This document shows positions 54,255 to 62,974 of a stretch of 64,000 nucleotides of DNA, piece after piece. The number at the start of each line of letters is the position of its first letter. The first letter of the stretch is position 1. The DNA comes from Rhizobium sp. BK316 (GTDB lineage Bacteria > Pseudomonadota > Alphaproteobacteria > Rhizobiales > Rhizobiaceae): assembly GCF_014193695.1 (NCBI RefSeq), contig NZ_JACHZR010000003.1, forward strand, positions 806,001 through 870,000, written 5' to 3'. Under the pieces are notes generated by a model. The model made no database searches and was not told the origin of the DNA. It saw only the letters and a program-made list of their open reading frames with translations. Both the position numbers and the translations under genes were made by a program.

Positions 54255-54776
54255 ATGGATATCGAAATACGGTCGGGCTGCCCGATCAACCTGACGATGG
54301 AGGTGCTGGGCGATCGATGGAGCCTCGTCATCATCAGGGATATCATGTTCGGCAATCGCCGTCATTTCCGCGAGCTGCTGACGCAATCGGAAGAGGGCAT
54401 CGCCTCCAATATTCTGGCGGCGCGGCTGAAGCGGCTGATGTCTTACGGGCTGATCACCAAGCTCGACGATCCCTCCCATAGCCAGAAGGCGATCTACAGC
54501 CTGACGGAAGCTTCTATCCAGCTCGTGCCCATGTTTGCGATGATCGGTGCCTGGGGACGGCGGTTTCTGCCGGTTAGCGAGGATTTGAGCATCCGCGCCG
54601 AATTGCTGGAGGAGGGCGGGCAGAAGCTCTGGGACGAGTTCATGGAAGATCTGAGACGGATCCATATCGAGGACCCGATCGGCGGGACGAATGGATCAGT
54701 CAAATCGCCGGTTCTGGCGCGGCTGACGGCGGCGTTTCTGGAGGTACGGGCGAAGATGGATGCGGCGGCGGATTAG
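54255..54776 (+). CDS. HxlR-family transcriptional regulator
   Basis: HxlR regulator, 173 aa. Family stretch SGCPINLTMEVLGDRWSLVIIRDIMFGNRRHFREL, then ASNILAARLKRLMSYGLITK. The conserved early Cys (SGCPIN) is present. ATG at 54255 follows GGAG. The C-terminal third extends beyond the core domain. Predicted to control itself and the divergent reductase through the operator at 54181-54230. Confidence 0.87.
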   Translation: MDIEIRSGCPINLTMEVLGDRWSLVIIRDIMFGNRRHFRELLTQSEEGIASNILAARLKRLMSYGLITKLDDPSHSQKAIYSLTEASIQLVPMFAMIGAWGRRFLPVSEDLSIRAELLEEGGQKLWDEFMEDLRRIHIEDPIGGTNGSVKSPVLARLTAAFLEVRAKMDAAAD

Positions 54777-54818
54777 GTTGCCGTCCGAAATCTGGAGCCA
54801 GCAAGGCGGAGCGCGCTG

Positions 54819-55154
54819 ATGGCAGATGTGACTGTGATGCCGTGGGCAGAGCGCGAGTTTCTGATCTATCTCACGTCCTTCCCCGATATTCCCGAGCAGA
54901 TCGGCTTCGGCCGATATTATGAAACGAGCTGCGATATCGCCCTGGAAAGCGGCGAGATCATCCAACAAAACTGTGTCATCCACAGGCCGGCCAATATGCG
55001 AAGCACGGTCGGCGAGCCGATCACCGACTGGCTGCTTCTTTTGATCAGGACCGATCTTACCTCGACGCAGCTTTCCCGAGCTGCGTTCAGTATCGGGCAA
55101 GATTGTATTGCGCTAAGTGAAGCTGAAGCGCGGGCACGCTGGACCCGAGGTTGA
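54819..55154 (+). CDS. Hypothetical protein (111 aa)
   Basis: Unrecognised soluble protein, beginning MADVTVMPWAEREFLIYLTS. Mixed alpha/beta character, Ile/Leu-rich core, no signal peptide and no metal-binding pattern. It starts 42 bases after the HxlR stop and may be co-transcribed with it; the 55155-55306 gap that follows holds nothing I can support. Confidence 0.6.
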   Translation: MADVTVMPWAEREFLIYLTSFPDIPEQIGFGRYYETSCDIALESGEIIQQNCVIHRPANMRSTVGEPITDWLLLLIRTDLTSTQLSRAAFSIGQDCIALSEAEARARWTRG

Positions 55155-55306
55155 AGCGTGGGTTGCCGGGAGGTTGTTGGCTGCGTCCTTCAAGAGGCTT
55201 CGGACCTGCCTGATGGCCATGTCGATAGCGCCTGCTCGGCAACGGCCTCCAGCGCCTGCGAAGCCGAGAGGTTCCGCGGCGACAGGTTCGGCGACGAGGC
55301 GACCGG

Positions 55307-56206
55307 TCAGGCAGCGAGATTGCCGTAATCCATCGCGTCGAGATCGGCGATCAGGCCTGGACCGGTTGGGTTCCAGCCGAGGATACGGCGGGTCTTTTCG
55401 CTTGACGCCGGGAAGTCGAGGCCGGCGAAGATCGCCATCCAGCCAAAATGTTCGGCCGCCTTTTCCGGTGCGACCGAAACGACCGGCAGCTTCAGGCCGC
55501 GGCCGAGGGCTTCGGCGATCTCGCGGGTGGTGATGCCTTCCTCGGCGACGGCATTGTAGCGGGCGCCGGGCTCAGCTTTTTCGATCGCAAGTCGGTAGAG
55601 CAGGGCGACGTCCAGCAGGTGACCAGCCGGGAAGCGGTTGCGGCCTTCGCCGACATAGGCGACGGAGCCTTTTTCGCGGGCGATCTCGATGAGCGGCGAG
55701 ACGAGGCCTTGCTTGAAGGTATTGTGGACCTGCGGGAGGCGCATGACGGAGACGTTGACGCCCTGATCGAGCAGGGCGTTGCCGGCAAGTTCGGAGGCGA
55801 TGCGCGGGTTCGGATGCTCGATGTTGAAGACATCCTCGCTCGCGGGCTCTCCGAGGTGGGCGTTGCCGATGCCGGTGCCCGAGGTGATGAGGAGGGGGCG
55901 GTTCGAGCCTTTCAGGGCTTCGCCCATCGCGGCGATGACGCGGCCGTCCTTCTGGCAATTCTCGACGAAGCGGGAAAAATCATGATCGAAAGCCGTATGG
56001 ATGACGGCATCCGCCTTCTCGACGCCGGCTCGAACGCTTTCGGGCTCTTCCAGCACGCCGCGGTGGACCTCGACGCCGGCTGCTTCGAGCGCCTTGGCGC
56101 CGCTGTCGGAACGGGTCAAGCCGATGACGTGATGACCTGTTTTCTGGAGTTCCGGCACGATGGCCGAGCCGATGAAGCCGGTGGCGCCGGTGAGGAATAT
56201 GCGCAT
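55307..56206 (-). CDS. NAD(P)-dependent oxidoreductase, extended SDR type
   Basis: Extended or atypical SDR, 299 aa. The nucleotide motif GATGFIG lies near residue 7 (RIFLTGATGFIGSAIVPELQ), with the ribose-side Arg in LTRSDSGAKAL. It resembles dihydroflavonol-reductase-like and NAD-epimerase-like proteins; the usual Tyr-x3-Lys is not obvious. Divergent from the MmyB-type regulator at 56303, a pairing often seen for these reductases. Substrate unknown. Confidence 0.85.
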   Translation of the reverse strand: MRIFLTGATGFIGSAIVPELQKTGHHVIGLTRSDSGAKALEAAGVEVHRGVLEEPESVRAGVEKADAVIHTAFDHDFSRFVENCQKDGRVIAAMGEALKGSNRPLLITSGTGIGNAHLGEPASEDVFNIEHPNPRIASELAGNALLDQGVNVSVMRLPQVHNTFKQGLVSPLIEIAREKGSVAYVGEGRNRFPAGHLLDVALLYRLAIEKAEPGARYNAVAEEGITTREIAEALGRGLKLPVVSVAPEKAAEHFGWMAIFAGLDFPASSEKTRRILGWNPTGPGLIADLDAMDYGNLAA

Positions 56207-56230
56207 TGGGTCTCTCCTTGTTGCGGTGAC

Positions 56231-56296
56231 CCTGTTATTGCGCTATGTTTTATGCTGTTAAAGTAGTGACGTTATCCTATTATAACAGCTAACAGG
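56231..56296. promoter_or_regulatory. Divergent operator with four CTGTTA half-sites
   Basis: Outer pair CCTGTTA (56231-56237) / TAACAGG (56290-56296) and inner pair GCTGTTA (56254-56260) / TAACAGC (56283-56289). All share the CTGTTA core. They fill the 96-base gap between the SDR and XRE genes. Confidence 0.6.
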
Positions 56297-56302
56297 CACG
56301 GC

Positions 56303-57139
56303 ATGAGTACCGACAGCAACAACGCCCTTGGCATTTTCCTTCGCGACCGTCGTTCGCGCCTCGATCCGGCGGTGTTCGGGTTCTCCGGCCGCCGGCGTAC
56401 GCCGGGGCTGAGACGGGAAGAGGTGGCGCAGCGCGCCAATATCAGCCCGACCTGGTACACATGGCTGGAGCAGGGACGTGGCGGTGCACCGTCATCCGAT
56501 GTTCTGAACCGGATCGCCAGCGGGTTGATGCTGACCGAACCGGAGCGCGAGCATCTGTTCATCCTTGGTCTCGGCCGGCCGCCGGAAGTGCGTTACCGCG
56601 CCATCGAGGGTATCAGCCCGCGCCTGCAGCGCCTTATCGACACGCTCGAGGTCAGCCCGGCGCTGGTGCGTACGGCCGCCTGGGATATCGTTGCCTGGAA
56701 CCGTGCGGCGACCGTTGTCATGACCGATTACGGCAAGCTTGCTCCCGAAGACCGGAACGTCCTGCGTCTGCTCTTCTGCAACCCCAATGTCCGCAACGTT
56801 CAGCATGACTGGGAAACCATGGCTCGCTTCGTCGTCGGTGCCTTCCGGGCGGATGCGGCGCGCGCCGGGGCGACGTCGGAGATTGCCGAACTGGTCGAGG
56901 AACTCAGCCTCGCGAGCCCCGAATTCAAGCGGATCTGGCAGGAGAACGAGGTGATTGCCCATGGCGAGGGAACCAAGCGGCTGAGACACCCTGTTCTCGG
57001 CGATATCGCGCTGGAATATTCGGGCTTTGCCATCGACGGCCGGCCGGATCTCAACATGGTCGTTTACAATCCCGTCGACCCTGACGTGGCCGAGCGTATC
57101 CGCAGGCTGGTGCTGGAGAAGAATGGATCCAGGTTTTAG
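56303..57139 (+). CDS. XRE-family regulator with MmyB-like ligand domain
   Basis: Regulator of 278 aa. N-terminal helix-turn-helix with the family start LGIFLRDRRSRLDPAVFGF, RRRTPGLRREEVAQRANISPTWYTWLEQGR; C-terminal MmyB-like PAS-related domain from about residue 105 (SPALVRTAAWDIVAWNRAA). Members bind fatty acids or small ligands and repress a divergent reductase gene. Here that would be the SDR at 55307, via the half-sites at 56231-56296. Confidence 0.88.
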   Translation: MSTDSNNALGIFLRDRRSRLDPAVFGFSGRRRTPGLRREEVAQRANISPTWYTWLEQGRGGAPSSDVLNRIASGLMLTEPEREHLFILGLGRPPEVRYRAIEGISPRLQRLIDTLEVSPALVRTAAWDIVAWNRAATVVMTDYGKLAPEDRNVLRLLFCNPNVRNVQHDWETMARFVVGAFRADAARAGATSEIAELVEELSLASPEFKRIWQENEVIAHGEGTKRLRHPVLGDIALEYSGFAIDGRPDLNMVVYNPVDPDVAERIRRLVLEKNGSRF

Positions 57140-57144
57140 CGTTG

Positions 57145-58266
57145 TCAGCAACGCTTGCGCAGCGTGAACACCGTCAGTTCCGAGGGCCGGCCCAGCCGCA
57201 GCGCAAAGCCTGGCCAGAGCGCGGTGCCGTTGTTGACGTAGAGGTGCATGCCGCCGACTTCATACAGGCCGGAGACGAAACCGCCGTTGGCACGGGCGAC
57301 CAGACGATCGAGGCCGAGCACCATGCCGCCATGGGTATGCCCTGACAGCTGCAGCGCAATGCCCGCCTTGGCCGTCTCTGCTGCCATTCGCGGCTGATGA
57401 TCGAGCAGGATGATCGGGGCCTCGGCCGGAGCGCCGTTCAAGGCTCCGGCAAGATCGGGATTTGGCATCGACCTGCCGAAAGCCGAGAGATCCGTGACGC
57501 CGGCGATGACGATACGATCAGCACCGCGCTCTATAACCGCGTGCTCATTCGTCAGCATACGCATGCCAAGGCTGGCGTCGTGCTCTATCCAATCGTCGTA
57601 GCCGAAATAATATTCGTGATTGCCGGGGATGGCGAAGAGGCCGTCGCGCGCCTGCAGCTTTGCCAGCGGAGCGACATCCGCGCGGCGCTTTTCGAGACGG
57701 CCATCGATGAAGTCGCCTGTTACGACGATCAGATCGGTTTTCAGATCATTGGCCTTCTTCACGACGGCTTCGGCCCAGGATGCTGGGAAGAGGCGGCTGA
57801 GATGGAGATCGGTCAATTGCAGAAGGCGGTAGCCGTCGAAGGCTTCGGGAAGATCTTTGATCGGGATTTCGACATTCTTCTCCGGTGGAATGCGCACGGC
57901 TTGCGCGACGCCGACAGCAGCCAGAAGGGCGGCTGCTGCCCCCATCACGTAGCGGACCGCAGGCGGCACGACCGGAAAATGCCCGCTGAGCAGGAGCGGG
58001 ATCAGCGAGAGGACATCCAGGGCGATCTGGAGGACGGCGAGCAGTACGGTCGCGCCGAAAAGGAAGTTGAAGGCGATGATCAGCGGACGGGGATATTCGG
58101 GGGCGAAGACGGAGCCTGAGGAGATCCGGTTGAACACCAGGTGCTGGGAGGCGACCAGGAGCAGGCCGGCAAGCAGGGCCTTGGCAGGCCATATCCACGG
58201 CAGGGGCAGGATGAAGCGGAGGACAACGACCAGCCAGGGAAGCCCGAGGATGAGATGAAACATCAA
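57145..58266 (-). CDS. Membrane-anchored metallophosphoesterase
   Basis: Calcineurin-like phosphoesterase, 373 aa. N-terminal half has about four membrane helices (residues 1-120); the catalytic half carries the full metal set DLHLSR, VTGDFIDGR, GNHEYY and SGHTHGG. The YkuE-like group includes UDP-2,3-diacylglucosamine and phospholipid phosphodiesterases. The substrate is unproven. The active site probably faces the side opposite to the fourth helix end. Convergent with the XRE gene, five-base gap. Confidence 0.85.
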   Translation of the reverse strand: MMFHLILGLPWLVVVLRFILPLPWIWPAKALLAGLLLVASQHLVFNRISSGSVFAPEYPRPLIIAFNFLFGATVLLAVLQIALDVLSLIPLLLSGHFPVVPPAVRYVMGAAAALLAAVGVAQAVRIPPEKNVEIPIKDLPEAFDGYRLLQLTDLHLSRLFPASWAEAVVKKANDLKTDLIVVTGDFIDGRLEKRRADVAPLAKLQARDGLFAIPGNHEYYFGYDDWIEHDASLGMRMLTNEHAVIERGADRIVIAGVTDLSAFGRSMPNPDLAGALNGAPAEAPIILLDHQPRMAAETAKAGIALQLSGHTHGGMVLGLDRLVARANGGFVSGLYEVGGMHLYVNNGTALWPGFALRLGRPSELTVFTLRKRC

Positions 58267-58532
58267 TATGCCTGTGATTGTCGGTCGTTACGGGTGGGAG
58301 TGAAGAGAATGAACCTGGTATCCAAGGCTGCCTGCTCAAAGAGGCTTATATGAGATCTCAGCCTGTCGCACGCAAGCTCTTGCGTAAGCATCTCCCACAC
58401 CAGTCAGAGGCGGAAGCCTCTTGGGCATGCCGAGTTGACGTGGCGGAAGGGTGTTTTCCGCTGCAATTCAATCGTCGTTTGTGATATGATTTCCACCGGA
58501 TGCTGTCGTTGACGCCTTACGAGGGGACGGCG

Positions 58533-59297
58533 ATGAGGGAAGCACTGCTCTGCATCACTTCGGCACTGATTCTGGCTGCAGCCCCACCGGTTCAAGCGAC
58601 CGGGTGCTCCGACATTGCACTCGTTCTGGCCGTGGACGGTTCCGACAGCATCGACGACAGCGAATATGCATTCCAGAAGACGGCAATCTCCACCGCATTC
58701 CGCGACAAGTCGGTGATTTCGACGCTGCGGGAGGTGGGAGTTGTGGCGGTGGCCGCCGTTTTCTGGGGCGATGCGGGGTCTCCAGCGCAGAAAGTCGGAT
58801 GGTTCGTCATCACCGAGGGCGAGGGCGCGGAGGGGTTTGCGCGTGAGATCGAGGATTACGACCGCCTCGTGTTTGGAAATACCGACATCGGCAACGGCAT
58901 ATGGTCTGCGCTCACTATGCTTGCGGAGACGGATCTGTGTCCGCGACGGTCGATTATCGACATATCGGGCGATGGCAGGGAGACGCTCGGCCCCAGGCGT
59001 CCCCATGTGATCTCACTGTACCAGGCCCGGCTGAGGGCCAGGCAAATGGGCGTGGCGATCAACGCCCTGACCGTATCCGACGACGGAGGGGATCTGGCCA
59101 GCTACTATGCCAGGAAGGTCATTCTCGGTTCCGATTCCTTCGTCATGAACATCAAAAATTACCGTGACTATTCCACAGCCCTGAGGAAGAAGCTCATCCG
59201 GGAGCTGGCGTCGGAGGCTGCCGGCAGCCTATCCCGGCAAGCTCCTGACAGGGGCGAGCCCTGGGCGCGAATGCCGCCGCTCAGGATGGAGCGCTGA
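58533..59297 (+). CDS. Exported VWA-like protein (DUF1194)
   Basis: DUF1194 protein, 254 aa. A signal peptide (LLCITSALILAAAPPVQA) precedes a von Willebrand A-like fold with the metal site DGSDS (ALVLAVDGSDSIDDSEY) and the later threonine/aspartate positions in GNTDIGNG and IDISGDGRE. ATG at 58533 follows GAGGGGAC, a better site than the in-frame ATG at 58500. Periplasmic; function unknown. Monocistronic. Confidence 0.88.
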   Translation: MREALLCITSALILAAAPPVQATGCSDIALVLAVDGSDSIDDSEYAFQKTAISTAFRDKSVISTLREVGVVAVAAVFWGDAGSPAQKVGWFVITEGEGAEGFAREIEDYDRLVFGNTDIGNGIWSALTMLAETDLCPRRSIIDISGDGRETLGPRRPHVISLYQARLRARQMGVAINALTVSDDGGDLASYYARKVILGSDSFVMNIKNYRDYSTALRKKLIRELASEAAGSLSRQAPDRGEPWARMPPLRMER

Positions 59298-59317
59298 CGA
59301 AGCCGGACACTGACGGC

Positions 59318-60211
59318 TCAGCCTTCCTTCCGCGCCTCGGCGAACAACCAGTCGATGACGGTTTCCAGTGCCGAGGATTTCCGGTAGCGGGGCCAGACGA
59401 GATAGAAATCCGACGGGCCGCGCAGCCTGGCCTCGAAAACCCGCACCAGCCGGCCCTTGGCCAGATCGTCGGTGACGAAGCCGCCATTGGCAAGCACGAT
59501 GCCCTGACCGGCAATCGCCGCCTCGATGGCATGCGAGGTCTGCGAAAAGCTGATGCCCTTGAAGGAGGGGCTTCTGCCGTTGGTGAGATGGCGCTCGACG
59601 AACTCGGGCCAGAGATTATGGGCGTCGTGCAGCAGCGGATAGGCCGCGAGCTCCTCGGCCGTCCGCGGCGGATTGCGGCCGGCAAGCAGCAGCGGGCTGC
59701 AGACGGCGATGACCTCCTGCTCGAACAGCAACTCGGCATTCAGCCCCGGTCCGAAGGGCGGGCGGCCATAGCGGACGGCGAGATCGACGCCGTCGACGGC
59801 GAAATTGGAGATGCGCTCGGTCGCCAGGATGTGAAGGTCGAGATCCTGATGGAGCGCAGTGAATTCCGGCAGGCGCGGGATCAGCCATTTGGAGGCGAAG
59901 GTCGGCGTCGTGCTGATCGTCAGCTTGATCGCCTGCGGCTTCAATTCGCCGGTCGCCCTGGCGATGATCTCGAAGGCGCGCCTGATATCGGCGATGTAGC
60001 GGCGACCCTCCGCCGTCAGCGCCAGCGCGCGGGGCAGCCTTTCGAAGAGGGCCATGCCGAGCTGCGCTTCCAGCCCGCGCACCTGTTGCGCGACGGCCCC
60101 TTGGGTGACGCCGAGTTCTTCCGCAGCCAGCCGGAAATTCAGATGGCGCGCGGCGACCTCGAAGGCTTTGAGGCCGTTGAGGGAGGGGAGCTTTCCGATG
60201 ACATCGCTCAT
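59318..60211 (-). CDS. LysR-family regulator, GcvA-like
   Basis: LysR protein of the GcvA/AmpR-like subgroup, 297 aa: PSLNGLKAFEVAARHLNFRLAAEELGVTQGAVAQQVRGLE for DNA binding, then LKLTISTTPTFASKWLIPRL as the subgroup's start of the effector domain. Divergent from the SDR at 60347; a T-N11-A-type dyad lies between, so it probably regulates that gene and itself. Confidence 0.87.
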   Translation of the reverse strand: MSDVIGKLPSLNGLKAFEVAARHLNFRLAAEELGVTQGAVAQQVRGLEAQLGMALFERLPRALALTAEGRRYIADIRRAFEIIARATGELKPQAIKLTISTTPTFASKWLIPRLPEFTALHQDLDLHILATERISNFAVDGVDLAVRYGRPPFGPGLNAELLFEQEVIAVCSPLLLAGRNPPRTAEELAAYPLLHDAHNLWPEFVERHLTNGRSPSFKGISFSQTSHAIEAAIAGQGIVLANGGFVTDDLAKGRLVRVFEARLRGPSDFYLVWPRYRKSSALETVIDWLFAEARKEG

Positions 60212-60236
60212 TCTATGCTCTCTTCATTGGCGATAG

Positions 60237-60253
60237 TTTTTCTACTGGAAAAA
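60237..60253. promoter_or_regulatory. LysR-type dyad between divergent genes
   Basis: TTTTTC-TACTG-GAAAAA, perfect 6-bp arms with a 5-base centre, fitting the T-N11-A LysR box. Lies 26 bases before the LysR ATG and 94 bases before the SDR gene. Confidence 0.5.
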
Positions 60254-60346
60254 TGAAGGAGAACTGTTTCGTGCTCTCGTGAGCGACATGGTACATTGCT
60301 GCCACAGACCGATCAATCGACGTGATGAAACCTGGAGGACACCGGC

Positions 60347-61051
60347 ATGTCAGTAGAAAAAGTGGCTGTTATCACTGCGGGCGGCAGCGGCATGGGGGCC
60401 GAGAGCGCGAGGCGTCTTGCGGCCGATGGCTACAAGGTCGCGATCCTGTCTTCCTCCGGCAAGGGCGAGGCGCTCGCCAAGGAGCTCGGCGGTGTCGGCG
60501 TGACCGGTTCCAACCAGTCGAACGACGATTTGAGGCGGCTGGTCGATTCCGCCATGAAGGAATGGGGCCGCATCGATGTCCTCGTCAACAGCGCAGGCCA
60601 CGGGCCGCGCGCGCCGCTGAACGAGCTCACCGACGAGCAATGGCATACTGGCATGGACGTCTACCTGATGAACGTCATCCGCCCGGTGCGGCTGGTGACG
60701 CCGATCATGCAGGGCCAGAAGAAGGGTGCGATCGTCAATATCTCGACGGCCTGGGTCTTCGAGCCGTCGACGATGTTTCCGACCTCGGCGGTTTTCCGCG
60801 CCGGCCTTGCCGCCTATACGAAGCTCTTTGCCGATACCTATGCGGCCGAGAATATCCGCATGAACAACGTGCTGCCCGGCTGGATCGACAGCCTGCCGGC
60901 AACCGAGGAGCGGCGCGAGAGCGTGCCGATGAAGCGTTATGGGACGAGTGCGGAAGTGGCTGCGACGATTGCCTTTCTGGTGTCCGATGGGGCGGGGTAT
61001 ATTACGGGGCAGAGCCTGAAGGTGGATGGCGGGTTGATGCGGTCGGTTTGA
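60347..61051 (+). CDS. SDR-family protein with altered active site
   Basis: Classical-SDR-length protein, 234 aa. Cofactor loop TAGGSGMGAESA, the NSAG motif (LVNSAGHGPRAPL) and the C-terminal stretch GYITGQSLKVDGG are normal. The catalytic Ser is likely that in NISTAWVF. The usual Tyr-x3-Lys position reads Ser-x3-Arg (SAVFR in PTSAVFRAGLAAYTK), so normal proton relay seems lost. It could be a pseudo-enzyme or use a different residue. Divergent from the LysR gene. Confidence 0.85.
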   Translation: MSVEKVAVITAGGSGMGAESARRLAADGYKVAILSSSGKGEALAKELGGVGVTGSNQSNDDLRRLVDSAMKEWGRIDVLVNSAGHGPRAPLNELTDEQWHTGMDVYLMNVIRPVRLVTPIMQGQKKGAIVNISTAWVFEPSTMFPTSAVFRAGLAAYTKLFADTYAAENIRMNNVLPGWIDSLPATEERRESVPMKRYGTSAEVAATIAFLVSDGAGYITGQSLKVDGGLMRSV

Positions 61052-61181
61052 GGTGGCGGGGAGGGGTGCTGAGGCGGGCCGCGTACGCCGCTCTTCGACA
61101 AGCTTGAACTATTCGGCTCTGCGCCTATTGTCAGGCGATGGACATTGCGCCATGCCCGCGACGATCGAGAAGGCCCGAACC

Positions 61182-61397
61182 ATGCAGAAGTTCACTGTGT
61201 CCATCACGCGCGAGATCGAGGCCGATACCGCCGAGGAAGCCGCGCTTCTCCTGTATCAGGAATTAGCTCGGGACGCGGCGCCGCTTCGCTATCTGGTCGC
61301 GGACGAGACGAAGAGGACGAGGACTGTGACGCTGGATCGGGACAAGGCGGACGAATTCGCCGCCGTCGATCATACGGCCGATCCCGGCAACTGGTAG
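61182..61397 (+). CDS. Small hypothetical protein (71 aa)
   Basis: Unrecognised soluble protein beginning MQKFTVSITREIEADTAEEA with a beta-alpha-beta look and an acidic C-terminus. The ATG at 61182 follows AGAAGG. Alternative ATG at 61152 has no ribosome site. Convergent with the methyltransferase below. Function unknown. Confidence 0.55.
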   Translation: MQKFTVSITREIEADTAEEAALLLYQELARDAAPLRYLVADETKRTRTVTLDRDKADEFAAVDHTADPGNW

Positions 61398-61432
61398 GCG
61401 GGGGCTGGCACGTCAGGCCCGCCTGCAACAGA

Positions 61433-62206
61433 TCAAGGCCGCCTGCAGGTCAGGATGAAGCGGCGATAGACCAGGGTTCTGAGCTTGTTTCTGAGGTTGG
61501 CGTTCTTCCGCTGCGCGCGTGCGATCGGGGCGTGGGAGTGCAGTTCGATCCCGGCAAAGCCTGCGGATTTCAGGAGCGGCAGCAGCATGTCGGGGCGCAG
61601 ACCGGCGCCGAAGGGGAGCGCTGTCATGATGCGGGCGTGGCGGCTGCCGAGTGCGCCGTCATAGTTGGTGTCGGCGCCGATGAGGCGGTCGATCCATGAG
61701 ATCAGCCGGCTGGCGATGCGGCCGGTCGGCTTCGGGCTCGCCCAGTCGCCGTCGAAGAAGAGCAGCAGGCCGCCGGGCTTGAGGATGCGGAACCATTCGT
61801 GAAAGGTTTCTTCCGGGCGGATCAGCGTCCAGACGAGGTGGCGGCAGATGATGGCGTCATAGCTTGCGTCCGGTTCCAGGGTGTTTTCGGCATCCGCCAG
61901 GATGAAGCGCAGGCGCTCCTTGCCGGCGTGTTTGGCACGGGCAACCTTCAGCATCGCTTCGGAAAAATCGAGGGCGGTGACGTCATGGCCGAGATCGTGG
62001 ATCAGGCGCGTCACTTCGCCGGTGCCGCAGGCAAGCTCCAGCACGCGCTTAGGCTCAACGTCGAGGGCATCGCGGATCGGCTTCTGCCAGGCGTCTGCCT
62101 CCGGGCCGGGGGCGATCCTGTGGCCGAAGGCGAGGTCGAAGGTTTCAGAGCGCTTCGACCAGTAGTCGCGGATCTCTTCCTTGAGATCGAAATTCACTCC
62201 ATCCAT
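61433..62206 (-). CDS. SAM-dependent methyltransferase linked to second FecCD importer
   Basis: Class I methyltransferase, 257 aa. Motif I VLELACGTGEVTRL, VTALDFSEAML, FILADAENT, CRHLVWTLIRP and LKPGGLLLFFDGDW. Clear paralogue of the gene at 21024. Third gene downstream of the importer permease and ATPase, three bases after the ATPase stop, so it belongs to the same operon. No copy of a binding protein lies within the window. Likely acts on a molecule imported or used with that transporter (inference). Confidence 0.87.
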   Translation of the reverse strand: MDGVNFDLKEEIRDYWSKRSETFDLAFGHRIAPGPEADAWQKPIRDALDVEPKRVLELACGTGEVTRLIHDLGHDVTALDFSEAMLKVARAKHAGKERLRFILADAENTLEPDASYDAIICRHLVWTLIRPEETFHEWFRILKPGGLLLFFDGDWASPKPTGRIASRLISWIDRLIGADTNYDGALGSRHARIMTALPFGAGLRPDMLLPLLKSAGFAGIELHSHAPIARAQRKNANLRNKLRTLVYRRFILTCRRP

Positions 62207-62209
62207 GTC

Positions 62210-62970
<761 letters not shown>

Positions 62971-62974
<4 letters not shown>

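Noticed and set aside
54165..54665. Upstream extension of the DHFR-like gene
   Set aside because: It would cover the HxlR gene antisense; GGAGG before 54164 marks the start.
58350..58484. 44-codon frame before the DUF1194 gene
   Set aside because: It has a passable GAGG but no hydrophobic or family feature; not enough to call a gene.
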